Origin: Phialophora verrucosa
Lineage: Eukaryota; Ascomycota; Eurotiomycetes; Chaetothyriales; Herpotrichiellaceae
Direction: 5' to 3'
DNA length: 64,000 nucleotides
Assembly (NCBI GenBank): GCA_002099365.1
Contig: MSED01000009.1
Coordinates: 248,001-312,000 of the forward strand
Of this stretch, positions 10,845 to 21,467 are shown piece by piece. The notes beneath the pieces are model-generated. The model worked only from the letters and a program-made list of their open reading frames with translations, did no database searches and was not told where the DNA came from. The position numbers were made by a program, and so were the translations under genes. Every line of letters starts with the position of its first letter. Within the stretch, counting starts at the first letter, position 1.

Positions 10845-13191
10845 ATGGGTACCAAGAAACGCAAGGGTATGTGCCGTGAATCTGTTCTGTGAGAAGGCGA
10901 TCTGACGGTGCGTAGAGTCGTCCGGTGCGATAGCCGAGACCTCGAAGAAGGGCAAGAAGTCAAAGACAGCAGACAAGCAGGCCGAGACGGAGTTGGAAGT
11001 CGGAAACGACTCCGCAGCAATCACCAACCCAGACAAAGCCTTGAACGTCTCATCCGACCCGAATCCGGAGCCTACTGCGTCCGACACAGCGGCCGTCAAG
11101 TCGAAGAAGTCTCGCAAGCGTGCTGCCGATTTCATGGATGGAGATGAAGCTGCGGATTCAGATGGCGGCGTCAAGGTCCCACAAGACGAATCTGCCCAAA
11201 CTTCCGATGAACCTGCCAAGAAGAAGGCTAAGAAGAGCAAGAAGAACAAGAAGAGCAAGGATGGAGAGCCACTTACAGCTGACGGCGTTAATGGTGTCAT
11301 TGAGCATACGGGAGAAGAGGAGCTTGAGACTGCAACCCAACACAAACCAGTCTCGACTTCACTACAGGCAGAGGCAGAACGCACCGTTGATCACGAGCTC
11401 GAAGATGGCTTTGGTGGCTTCGCGAGCGAAGACGACGGGGCTGGAGAAGACGTCGAAACAGAGGACAATGCTGCCGCATTGCTTGCTGGGTTCGATTCGG
11501 ACACGGAAGACAAGCAAGACGACGAAGGCCTAGACGTCTCCAAGCTCCCAGCGCTGCCCCAGTCCAAAAAACTCCAGAAGAAGCTCGAGAAGGCCAGGGC
11601 CAAAGGCGGCGACGAAGGTCCGGGCACTGTTTATGTGGGCCGCATCCCGCACGGCTTCTACGAGAAGGAGATGAGGGCGTACTTTTCCCAGTTCGGCGAC
11701 ATCACCCAACTACGACTCTCACGAAACAAGAAGACCGGAGCTTCGAAGCACTTCGCTTTCATTGAATTTGCCCACGACTCGGTCGCGAAGATAGCTGCTG
11801 AAGCCATGGACAACTACCTCATGTTCGGTCATATCCTTAAATGCAAATACGCCGAGCCTGGCTCTCTGCACCCTGACGTGTGGAAAGGTGCAAACAAGAA
11901 GTTCCGTAAGATCCCACACGAAAAGCTTGAGCGAGAGCGTCTTGCCGCACCAAAGACCGAAGAGCAATGGCAAAAGAAGGTCGACAAGGAGCAGCGAAAA
12001 CGCGAGAAGAAGGCTGAAAAGATGAAGGCAATTGGCCTCGAGATGCCGGCTTCAACCTTGACGAGTCCATCAGCTACTCTCAAGCAGAGGCTTGCTGACC
12101 GAGATGCACAAAAGCAAATTGAAGAAAAGAAAACTGCATCTGCTGGCGCCATGGAGCCCTCTGCGGACGTGCCGAAAGGCGAGGTGGCTGTGAAAGAAGG
12201 CAAAAAGTCCAAGAAGGACAAGAAGAGCAAGAAAGAGAATAGGGACGACCCTGCCCCTGTTCCCGGCTCGAACCCTTCTGGAGAAGCCAGTGTGGTGAAG
12301 GCTGAGGCTAAGAAGGAAAAGAAGAGCAAGAAAGAGAAGAAGAAGGACGACGAACCTGAAGCTGTTTCTCACCCGGAACCGGCCGTGGAATCCAGCGTGA
12401 CAAAGGGCGAGTCCAAGAAAGGGAAGAAGAGCAAGAAAGGAAAGAAGATTGAAGACGCTGCAGTGCCTAACTCTGAGCCTGCTAAGGAGTCCACCGAAGC
12501 TGCAGCGAAGAAAGAAGCTGAGCCGATGGACGTCGACGACGAGCCTCATCCGCAAGCCGACGAGCTCAACGCATCCGCATCCGCGACTGACACGGCGAGC
12601 AAAGATGCAGCCACAGATCCCAAAGAAAGGCGCTTGACGAAGGCGGAGAAAACGAAGCTGACGAAGGCAGAGAAAAAGGCACTTAACGCTGACAGGAAGG
12701 CGTTGCAAGCGGAGAAGAAAGCATTGCAAAAAGCGCAGAAGTCAGCCCACAAGCCCACCAATGCCCCCGAACCCGCTGATATTGGTGCCGCAGATGACCA
12801 GGCTGAAGAGGGACCGGTCTCCGCGCCGGCGGATGCCGGCGCAGAGCTCTCCGCCGATTTCATCTCTCTCGGCCAATTCGACGACAAGGAGGGCAAACCC
12901 GGTCAAAACCCCGATGGCGGCAGGAAGCTGAAGCCCTGGAAAGTCAAGAAACCCAAGAAAGAGCGCAAGAATCTCGTCAAGGCGCGGGGGCCGAAGTCGA
13001 ACCTTGCCCCCACCAGGCCCAAACCTGATCCGAATGCGAAGGGCAAGATCCCCGGATTGCCCGTAATGGGCAAGGGGAAGTATGACAAAGCCACGCGCAA
13101 TGCGTACAAGGAGTTGAAGAAGAAGATCGTGGCCGACCGTGCGGCAAGGGGATTGCCTCCGCACCGAGTCCGAGGTGAACCTCGAGACTAG
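10845..13191 (+). CDS. Nucleolar RRM protein, Nop15/NIFK-like ribosome biogenesis factor with long basic extensions
   Basis: A tiny first exon (10845-10866, MGTKKRK) is joined over a 49-bp intron to exon 2 (10916-13191), giving 765 residues. One RRM lies near residues 244-320: GTVYVGRIPHGFYEKEMRAY, then RLSRNKKTGASKHFAFIEF, followed by the MDNYLMFGHILKCKY end and a basic tail. This combination is typical of Nop15 in yeast and NIFK in animals, which act in pre-60S maturation in the nucleolus. Yeast Nop15 is only about 220 residues. Here the RRM is flanked by a long acidic and lysine-rich N-terminus and a C-terminal half built from repeated KKSKK-type blocks and an AEKKAL-AEKKALQ heptad-like stretch. 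The protein ends in a basic segment (GLPPHRVRGEPRD). Confidence 0.88.
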
Positions 13192-13469
13192 GGGATTGCG
13201 TCCACGAAGAAGGTCAGACCTTCCGGAACGACTCCCGGAACGAATTATCTGTCAACGTCCCCAAGTGTGTTTGCAATGTCGTTCCTTCCTCTGTCAAGAA
13301 AAGAGCGAGACCAAAAAGCGAGGGTCCTTTGGAGTTGAAGTTGTAGTTTGGAGGCCAGAGCGTATGAATACATATCAAGTAGAACGAGGCTTACTGCGCA
13401 AGGATAGCCGCCTAAACCTAGCGCTAATCATCCTCATCCACGATGACATCGCAAGGGTTTTGGCCTCTC

Positions 13470-15071
13470 TCATTCTTCTTCCTGTTCCTCGACACCCATG
13501 TCACTCAACCGCACGTTGATCTCGTCAACGCCGCCTCCCCGAGAGATGTCCCGACGCAGCCTGCCCCCTTGACACACACCCACCCCGTCGGACACTGTGC
13601 CCAGGATCTCCTGACAAACCCACCGCACCGTCCTGGTATGCAGAGTCCCGGTCTCGACCTCGACGCCCCGGGCCCGGGTTAGGGCCTTAGCCTTCTCACT
13701 GACCCTGGCTCTCCCGGGATCGACACGACTCGCCCCATCAGCCAACGCCTGGAAAATGACGAGCTGGTCCTCGGCGAACTCATCCACGCAACTCCCCCTC
13801 TCGACTTCTCGCTTGAGATCTCGCACCACTTGACCGACTGCCTCGTCGACCATCCTTCGGCGATCGGATTCGTCGTGCATCTTCCGTCCGGGGCCGAGGT
13901 AGTCCCTCCCGAGGACGGACCCGCCAGACACGTGCGCCGTGAGGAGGATGTATAGACGGCGTTCGTCGCCGGAGTCGGTCGAGCAGGACGGGTGTGTGGT
14001 GATAGGGAACCTGGGGTCCGAGAATCTAGGGATCGAGCGTAAAGAATCCCGCAGCCGAGAGTGCAAGAGGGAGTGAGTCTGAGATGAGCCGCTGATGGTG
14101 GTGATCGAGACGGACTCGATTGTGAAGGGGTTTTGAGGGTCGATGTGGAAGGGTGGAAGACGGAAGGCTGTGGTTTCTGTGGTTCTTCCTCTTTGCTGAG
14201 ATCCCCCGCCGCTGCTGGGGACGCCATCCGGCGCGGAGCCTGAGTCTGGTTGTCCTTCTTGTCCTTGTCCACGGGATGCACTCCCATTGAGAGAGGCCGC
14301 ATCTTCTGTACTCCCTGTCGGTGATGATGATACCGCGCCGTGATGCCCTGGCCCAAAGACAGAGATGTCGACTTCTCCGATCTCCGGCGCACCCGTCGTC
14401 CAACCCCTCCTGACGACGTTGACATGCACCTTTGGCAGCCCGATCCGCTCGCACAACGGCAGGAATACCTGCTGCATGTACTCACCCGACGGTGACTTGG
14501 GGACATTCGTCCCGCCTCTCAGACGGATGCGGAAGGCTGGCTCGTCGGGCTTTCGCATGCCGCCGTCGTCGTCGTCATTACTTTGTCGCAACACCACAAA
14601 GACAATGTAAGGGAAGATAGCCTGCCAGATGAGCCAGATGCTGCCCGGGTTCCTGAGTTCAATGACTTCGGGCTCCTGTTTCGGGCTTCCAATATTCGTC
14701 GAGTCCCCTGGAGCTGTCTTTCGGGGCTCGGATTTGGACTTGGGCTTGAAGACGACCTCCAGGCTGTTCACCTCGGCGCCCTCGACCGTGGCGCCACATT
14801 CCCGTGCCAGCCACGTCACGGCGGCGAGATGACTTTCCTTCAATCCACCGCCCGTAGCTGATTTCTTCGAGGCTTTCGATTCACCGCGCGGGCTGGCATT
14901 CCCACGTCCGCCGCCTCCACTCTTCCGCGTTCTCTCTTGGAATGAACCTGGGCCGCGCCCGGCGCGTATGTTCGTGATTCGGATTGGGATGTTACAGATT
15001 GCTGAAAGAGAGAGCGCCACTCTGACAAGTTGGCCGCCTCCCTCTAGAGTAGAGCCGTCGAGGGTGATCAT
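13470..15071 (-). CDS. RNA 3'-terminal phosphate cyclase (RtcA family)
   Basis: Single exon, 533 residues from the ATG at 15071; an in-frame ATG 18 codons upstream is less likely because family members begin at the conserved LDGSTLEGGGQLVRVAL. That signature, the following IRAGRGPG, and the C-terminal TLHTRTVRWVCQEIL with its histidine identify an RtcA-type cyclase, which converts RNA 3'-phosphates to 2',3'-cyclic phosphates using ATP. Bacterial and animal enzymes are about 340-370 residues; the extra length here comes from Gly/Ser-rich and charged insertions near residues 40-75, 110-130 and 220-280. The absence of introns and the family signature both support a functional gene. The more distant Rcl1 branch is less likely because the LDG-EGGGQ motif is intact. 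Confidence 0.9.
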   Translation of the reverse strand: MITLDGSTLEGGGQLVRVALSLSAICNIPIRITNIRAGRGPGSFQERTRKSGGGGRGNASPRGESKASKKSATGGGLKESHLAAVTWLARECGATVEGAEVNSLEVVFKPKSKSEPRKTAPGDSTNIGSPKQEPEVIELRNPGSIWLIWQAIFPYIVFVVLRQSNDDDDGGMRKPDEPAFRIRLRGGTNVPKSPSGEYMQQVFLPLCERIGLPKVHVNVVRRGWTTGAPEIGEVDISVFGPGHHGAVSSSPTGSTEDAASLNGSASRGQGQEGQPDSGSAPDGVPSSGGGSQQRGRTTETTAFRLPPFHIDPQNPFTIESVSITTISGSSQTHSLLHSRLRDSLRSIPRFSDPRFPITTHPSCSTDSGDERRLYILLTAHVSGGSVLGRDYLGPGRKMHDESDRRRMVDEAVGQVVRDLKREVERGSCVDEFAEDQLVIFQALADGASRVDPGRARVSEKAKALTRARGVEVETGTLHTRTVRWVCQEILGTVSDGVGVCQGGRLRRDISRGGGVDEINVRLSDMGVEEQEEE

Positions 15072-15917
15072 CCTCGGTGGCCAAGGGATGATGATGGATG
15101 GATGTATGCCCTTGTTGAAAAGCACTTACGGAGTGCGGTCTCGCGAATCAGCGATGCCCTTGTCGAAAGTCCGGAAGATTAGCTTTCACCTTCCAACGAT
15201 CTATCCCCGAAGACTAAAGATGATTGACTCCAAGAAGCACATAGGAAGAAGAACAGAGAAGTTCTTCCATCACGTCGGCATGTATGACTGTTTCGCGCCT
15301 GCACTGACTCACCTCCTGCCTGCCCAGCCCCGCAAGGCTCTGCGGTGCGCCCAGTTCGTAATACTACACCGCTCTTATCGCACCATCTTTATTGTTCATT
15401 ACTTGCTTTCTCTTAGGCACCAAGGGCCCATGGACGGCCAATTTAGCTGTGATGCAACCCTGCATACCTCGTACGGCCCAGGAACTCCAAGTGTGGGCGT
15501 ATACGGATTCCTCCACGGAGGAGTCATCGTTAGGGCCACGGATAAGGGTAATATGACTCGAACTCCAAAACAGCAGCAAGCCGGCTTTTTCAGATTGGCT
15601 CGACTACGCAACTAAGACAGTAGAGACGGTGGACATTTTGTCCCGACTCGTCATGGTAATACCTGTCATCGACTACTCCGTACAAGTTTAGACGTGGCGA
15701 CGTAAGTAATGTACAAATCTAACTGAGCAGCCTCCTTGAGCCGCTAAAGTTATAAAGAGTTTGGCGTACCGATCCGATATCGCTGGGCTCGGCTGCACCG
15801 TGAATCCAAACAAAGCCTCATTGGGCGGTGGAAATACAAACTGCAAGGTCACCAAAAACGGGTGGTGGTGGCGGCGGCGCGGCGGCGGTGGTGGTGACCA
15901 CCGTAAAAACGAGAGCC
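15072..15917. other. Intergenic, promoter of the cyclase and 3' flank of the lectin gene
   Basis: Nothing convincing on either strand. A run of ggtggt/ggcggc triplets near 15861-15900 lies just beyond the lectin-like stop codon, in its 3' untranslated region. Confidence 0.5.
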
Positions 15918-17458
15918 CTATCCGATCGTGAAGACCTGGCTGGGATCGTCGCTACATGCCGCCTGGTCGAGTCTCCCGTCCGCGTTGGCAACCAGACAGA
16001 CTTGGCCGTTCCCGTTCTCTGGCTGAAGCCGCAAGCTGGTCTCTCCGTCCGTGAAGGGGAAGAGTTGGCTGTTTGTGACCTGGCCGCTTCCATCGGCCCG
16101 TCCGCCACAGCTGAACATGATCGCAGTGTCACCGGCTGCCCTTCTAGGGTCGAAGTTAATGCACCCTTGCGTCAGGCTGCTGACGATCAAGGTCGAACCG
16201 GGTTGGTTATTGTGGACTCCTGCGGTCAAGAAGTCCCATTGCTGGTTAGGGGAGCCGTCGCAGGGTTGGAGGACGATTGGGATGAGGTTTTCTCGGAAGT
16301 CACCCGCCGTTGGGTCGATGAAGAGGCACTGCCCAGAGGACGATTTGATTGAAACGGCCGAGAACGCCCGCGTTGCCGTGTCATCGCGGGGATTGGCTTC
16401 CGCGGCGTCGGATGGGTTCAGGACACTGCCGGCGCGGGAGACGGAGATGATCGAGACAGATGTCTTGGTGGCCGCGGTGGTAGTGGCAGGGGCGGGAGCA
16501 GGTGAGAATGTGGTGATGATAGCCGTGGTCGACGCCGACGTCGCGGATTCAACGGGAGTTGCGGTCACTGTCACTGTCACGACGCTTGCACCTCCGCAGG
16601 CGGCTTCGGACGTGGTCGCTGGAGGGTCGCTGGCTGGAGGAGCACTCGCTGGAGGAGCACTCGCTGGAGGAGTGCTGATTGCTGGAGCACTGTCGCCAAA
16701 GGTAAACGCCTGGGCGGGATCGGCGGAATTGCAGGCGGCTATGTCGATGACGGCTCCTTGGACGGTCAAGCAGCTTCCTGGAGCATTCTCAGGTGTAAAG
16801 GCCAGAGGTCCAGCACCTCCTGAGAATGGGAAGAGCTGAGAATTTGTCACAGCGCCGCCTACAAAATGCTCGTTAGTCGAGACTACCAGCAGGGGATTTT
16901 GTACTTACTCCCATCAGCACGTCCACCACATGAAAACAGAAGCACCTGATTCCCCGCGGCACGACGGGGATCGAAGTTGAAGCAGGCTTGCGTCTGGAAA
17001 GCAGCCGAGATCAGTCCACTGAGCCTGGTGCATGGTTCATCAATGAGTGTCACTTACCAGTCCACTGACGATCAATGCACTGCCTGCCACGTTGTTGTGT
17101 TTCCCAGCGGTGATCACGTCCCATTCTTGAGCCTGACTTCCATCACAGGCGCCCACTTGAATCGGGGTCAAATTCTCGCGGAAATCTCCCGACAGAGGGT
17201 CAACGAAGAGGCATTGTCCATCGGAAGTCTGACACCACAACATTAGCCGATCTCCTCCCCACGCATCAGCTTGTCGAATGTGTGAAATACCTTGATCGGG
17301 ACCGACGAAAATGCCCTCGTGGCAGTGTCGTCCCGCTGCTGAGCTTCTTCCGTAGCGGCTTGGTCGAGTTGAGTAACGGCGCGGTGTTCGATAACCGGGT
17401 GCCCGACAACGAGGGATGCAGTCGCAAGAAGAAATGCAGCGCGAACAAAGGGTATCAT
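15918..17458 (-). CDS. Secreted protein with two tandem ricin-B-lectin-like modules
   Basis: Four exons: 17458-17291, 17228-17058, 16993-16909 and 16858-15918 (introns 62, 64 and 50 bp), 454 residues. A signal peptide is evident (MIPFVRAAFLLATASLVVG, cleavage near GHP). Module 1 follows a short DDTATRAFS propeptide-like segment and is spread over exons 1-4: GQCLFVDPLSGDFRENLTPI, then FNFDPRRAAG, SCGGRADGS and TNSQLFPFSGG. A Pro/Ala/Thr/Ser-rich linker with repeated PPASA units follows. Module 2 repeats the same order (DDTATRAFS, GQCLFIDPTAGDFRENLIPI, INFDPRRAAG, SCGGRADGS, TNSQLFPF) entirely inside exon 4. The Q-W pattern (AQEWD, NQQWD) and paired cysteines suggest beta-trefoil lectin folds. 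It is probably extracellular or wall-associated; its ligand is unknown. Confidence 0.85.
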
Positions 17459-19012
17459 GATGAATACTAGACTATGTTATGCTATGCTAATGCAATGCGA
17501 GAATCGTAATATGCAAAATACTTTTCCAAAAGAGTGGATGGATGCACCAGGCAAAAGAATGGAAACCCGATCAACAGGTGTGCGTGCAAGTAAAGAACGA
17601 CGTACAGAACAGAGGAATTGACGATGTAGACTTGAGAGCACAGTACTTACTGCCATAACCATCATATATAATCAATCTGTACCCTCGTACCGCATCTCCA
17701 GCTCAGGCAGATTACCAACATCCATCCACATCAAGAGTCCTTCCTCATCTGATCCTATGTCGTAGTAGAGCAGTGGTTCTATCATGGAACACTTTGGCGT
17801 TAAGCCGAAACCACGATCGCGGCTGACGCTCCGGGGTTGAGGGGTCAAAACGGGGATGGCCGGGCGCGCTTGCGGCGCTGGACTACATGGCCTGGTGTTT
17901 CGCATCTCGTTTCATCCACGTTTACCGCGCATAGCAGAGCAACGTTGATCTGGGAGGTGTGTAGTAGGCTAACTAGCGCAACATGGTAACCAAATGGTTG
18001 TTTGAAGGCGAGATCGTGAGAAAAGGCGATGATTACGAAGGGAGATGGGAACAACTAAGGCCCGCATCCAGCGTGTGCTCTGTCGTTAAGATTGTCTAAT
18101 TACTGGGCAGCGGATATGGAGTCCTCGGGGTTGAGATTATCCAATTAGCAGCGGAAGAGGTTTGGTCACTGAATACAGAGAAATAATACTCGGTATGTAC
18201 TCGTACTCCAGGGAGCTCGGGTTGTTCCAGATCTCGCCTGGTACAATTGCTTCTACTATCGCCGGGATGCTTGTATAAGATAGCTTGAATTTTGTGGCAG
18301 AGGATTCGGTGCGGGAATCGGACGTCCTGCGAACATGGCTGCTCTTGCCCAGACCCGCGCTGGTAGCTGCAGCCCTGAAAGCTTGTGACAAAGTTTATAG
18401 AGGATGTACAGTAATGTACGCTATTGTCATGTCGTCGTTTTATATCCGTAGCTAAGTCGTACGCGGTTGAGCCTCTGCTATCCCTTGCACCCTTCGAGAG
18501 GCGAACTTTCACTAAATCCAGATCAGCAGATCCCAGGCCAGCGCGGCTGGCAAGAGTTGCACGGCATCCTTGGTCACAGCATGGGGGAGCGCCAATTGCC
18601 AACGCAACTCTTGTTCATCTTCGTTCAGGGCGCCACTCTTGCAAAGATACGGAACATGGCGAGCTCGTGAGTTGCAGCGGGCATGATAGAGCGATATAAT
18701 TATCTTGCGATCGCGATCGCCGAGTTCACGAGCTTCACCATGAATTCAACTGTAACAGCGGTCTAGTTGTGAAACGTACGTGTGCACCCGCGTTATTGCT
18801 GGCAATGACAATGAACACGAGAAGCTATTTATGGCTTGGTTCTGACTCAAGCTTCTTCTCATATGGTTTGCACTAAGAGTCCAGCATAAGTCGGACGACA
18901 GACTATCCAGATCGAGGAAGTCATCGCGAGGGAAACTTCCCATAGCTCTCAACCCTGGGTCACTCCGATGTCATCACATCCACTCCACCGGTCGGACGAC
19001 TCCCTCCATGAC
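17459..19012. other. Intergenic, 1.55 kb, no supported gene
   Basis: Holds the promoter of the lectin-like gene at its left end and a palindrome-rich segment near 18663-18733 (listed separately). Minus-strand frames at 18096-18602 and 18137-18391 overlap each other and show no domain; I do not call them genes. Confidence 0.5.
18663..18733. other. Nested inverted repeats
   Basis: GCTCGTGA at 18663-18670 is the exact reverse complement of TCACGAGC at 18726-18733. Between them lies the perfect 14-bp palindrome GCGATCGCGATCGC (18707-18720). The segment could form a cruciform or bind a dimeric regulator; no nearby gene start explains it. Confidence 0.5.
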
Positions 19013-20995
19013 TCATTCATTGATGTTCCACTCGAGCCAGCCGACGCCTTTACGACCGTCATTGGTCGTAATTGTTGCCCAGGAGCGAGGGAACTTTGCA
19101 ATGCGACCATCCTTGGCCGCGAGGCGGAGAGGTGCATGCCCGACAGGTTTCACATAGAAGGTGAGCGGAAGAGGAGCAATCGTGACGGTCGTCGAGATAC
19201 CCAAGCCGTTATGCGCCATTTCAGCCGTGGTTTTGACGTCCGTCATCTCGATCAACGGCTCCCCCTTCTTCTGGACATATCCTACCCCGATGTGGGGGTA
19301 GTCCCCTCGAGGCTGGGCATGGACCAGATGTGTATGCGTCCCATCGTCCAGGTGGAACGCCGTCCACACCCAGTCAGCCGCCCACCAGTCGCGGGGACCC
19401 CAAGAGTGGTCGCGTTGGCCCTGAGCCTTGGTGAAGGTGACAGTATGGTGGTCCCACGAAAACGTCCCACTGACCTTGCAGGGGATTTCGTACCTGGTCG
19501 CACCACGCCATTGGTACGGGTGACCGTCTGTTTCGAACACGAGATCCATCTGGACGTCGACGGGGCGGCCACTGGCTCCTTGCAAAATCGAGGCGGGGTC
19601 GTCAAAGCTAAGTCCCTTGCCCTTCACCGTGATGCGATAGTCCTGTAAGGGATTCTCTGCGCTGTGTGTGGCGACGTAATCGCGCCCGTGTACTATGAGG
19701 TCCTTGGCGGGATGAGGCGCCTCGAAGTCGACGACCCCTACTGTTGGGATGTTCGGTCCACAGATCAAGGCGTGATACCACGAGCCAGGCTGGTGAGGGG
19801 TGACTCCGAGCCTCACCCACACGCCGACTTCCTGCTGTGCATCGACGACATCAAAATACCAGCTCTCATTGTGGAGAGGGTGGTCGCCAAACGGATGCAT
19901 CTCTTCGTCCGACGCATGCGGCTCAATATGCGGTAGGGGAACCGGGGGTGGCAAAACATCGAGGGCTTTCGTGTCAATGACATGCTCGCAGCTCCGCTCG
20001 AACATGGTCAAGAACAGATCGTCCCCTCGAGCGGTTCTTTCAACGAGACTCGCCGCCGTGATTGCCTGACGTAACCCAGTGAAACTCTGCATCCGCACGC
20101 CACTCTTGCACTCATGAATGCTGATGGGGACGGGCGAGCTGGCCGAGACGGCCTGCTGATAGATTTTCAACAGCTCCGCGCCGTGCTCGCGCCGGAATTC
20201 GGGCGTCACTGCCAACCCCAGAAAGTACGAGACGTCATGGAGGATAGGTCCCCAATAGCAGGTCTGCCAGTCCACCAACACCAGCGGTCGGGCTCCATCC
20301 TGTCCGAACACGATGTTGTCGAGTCGATAGTCGCCATGAACGAGGCCGGTGGGGACCGACGTGGCCGCCTGGGCAGCATGGTATGCGTCAAAGCTGTCGA
20401 GGAATCTCTGGCCAATGTCCCGATGCTCTGGCTTGATGCGGTCCCCGTAGCGCTGCTTGAAAATTTCCCAGTGCGCCGACATGTTTTCTTTCGGCGCCCA
20501 CATCTTCGCCCTCTTCAGCCATGCGTGCTTCTCCAGGGAGACGTGGTTCAGAATCAGTCCGTGAAGTCGACCCAGCTCCGACATGGCCAGTTTCGACTCC
20601 ACCAGCGTCGCTCCATCTATATCACAGCCGACCTTGCCGGGAGTGCTATCGGCCATCAGAATGATGGATTCTCCGGATTTCTCGTCCCTTTCGACCCGGT
20701 ACACGGTCGCGATGGGCCCCGTCACCAGCAGCGGCGCGATTTCCTCGTAGAAGCGAGCTTCTCGCTCGTACAGCCCCGAGCCCACGGCGAAAGACCTGCA
20801 GTCCGCGTCCAGGGACGGGGTCTTCGCCACGACCGAAGCAGGCCCTGCTCGCGTCTTGGCCCCATAATCGAGCTCCACGCGGTATACTTCACCGATCTGG
20901 CCCGTTCCAATGCGGGTGGGCTTCGCACCCACGACGTCAAAGCCAATCGCTTTGGACAGCCATTGGGGCGTCAATTCGGAGCCTGGGAGGAGCAT
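19013..20995 (-). CDS. Kinase-like (APH/EcKinase fold) protein fused to a lipocalin-like C-terminal domain
   Basis: Single exon, 660 residues. Residues 1 to about 350 have the small-molecule phosphotransferase fold: a glycine-rich loop (RIGTGQIGEVYRVEL), the catalytic loop HGDYRLDN at 220-227 and the metal-binding VDWQT at 241-245. This arrangement is typical of aminoglycoside phosphotransferase and ecdysteroid-kinase-like enzymes. The C-terminal half (about 370-660) resembles the lipocalin-like DUF7064/DUF7065 or CrtC/AttH type, with WYFDVVD, GTFSWDHHTVTFTKAQGQRDH and a tryptophan-rich WWAADWVWTAFHLDDGTHTH. That suggests recognition of a hydrophobic ligand, possibly a steroid or terpenoid, to be phosphorylated. 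All kinase residues appear intact. It stops about 470 bp from the P450 end on the same strand, which supports a shared pathway but does not prove it. The lipocalin assignment is less certain than the kinase one. Confidence 0.82.
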   Translation of the reverse strand: MLLPGSELTPQWLSKAIGFDVVGAKPTRIGTGQIGEVYRVELDYGAKTRAGPASVVAKTPSLDADCRSFAVGSGLYEREARFYEEIAPLLVTGPIATVYRVERDEKSGESIILMADSTPGKVGCDIDGATLVESKLAMSELGRLHGLILNHVSLEKHAWLKRAKMWAPKENMSAHWEIFKQRYGDRIKPEHRDIGQRFLDSFDAYHAAQAATSVPTGLVHGDYRLDNIVFGQDGARPLVLVDWQTCYWGPILHDVSYFLGLAVTPEFRREHGAELLKIYQQAVSASSPVPISIHECKSGVRMQSFTGLRQAITAASLVERTARGDDLFLTMFERSCEHVIDTKALDVLPPPVPLPHIEPHASDEEMHPFGDHPLHNESWYFDVVDAQQEVGVWVRLGVTPHQPGSWYHALICGPNIPTVGVVDFEAPHPAKDLIVHGRDYVATHSAENPLQDYRITVKGKGLSFDDPASILQGASGRPVDVQMDLVFETDGHPYQWRGATRYEIPCKVSGTFSWDHHTVTFTKAQGQRDHSWGPRDWWAADWVWTAFHLDDGTHTHLVHAQPRGDYPHIGVGYVQKKGEPLIEMTDVKTTAEMAHNGLGISTTVTIAPLPLTFYVKPVGHAPLRLAAKDGRIAKFPRSWATITTNDGRKGVGWLEWNINE

Positions 20996-21467
20996 GGTGG
21001 CAGAAATGAAATCGGCGACAAGAAGATCCAGAGACTTTTCATGAACTCCTCACTCTATCGCGGGCAGGGCTCGAGTACCTGGCAGAGGTTAAGTGGGAAA
21101 CGCGAGCCCCCATGTATTCCATACGGCAACTCGCGTGACTGTCTTTGCGGGGTCTTGGTGTGAAAACTAGCATCCCCTGCTGCTCGGCACAGACCGAGGC
21201 AGCACATCTGACTCGGCACTCCATTGCTGTGGTATCTAGCAAAAAGCGCAATCGGAAGGGACTCTCCTATTGGGTCTGCAAAGGGCGGGGGAGATCGAAG
21301 TACCCTCGGTGTTGTGGTAAAGCAGACGCCATGAGCTCAAGTCAATACCGAGTGGGCCGAAGAGGAGAATGAATGAACGGTATGCTCTCTGAGAAAGGAG
21401 CGTGATCCCCCCTCCACCCCGGATGCAACGCACTCATTGACCTGGCTTGCTTACTAGGCTGCACACG

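Noticed and set aside
12070..12729. 219-codon minus-strand leucine/phenylalanine-rich frame
   Set aside because: Complement of the lysine-rich repeats of the Nop15-like gene (AAG runs give CTT), not a membrane protein.
18096..18602. 168-codon minus-strand open frame in the 17-19 kb gap
   Set aside because: No recognisable motif and another overlapping frame on the same strand is equally open; no splice or start support.
20114..21163. 349-codon plus-strand open frame
   Set aside because: Antisense shadow of the kinase-like gene; composition is that of a reversed GC-rich coding strand.
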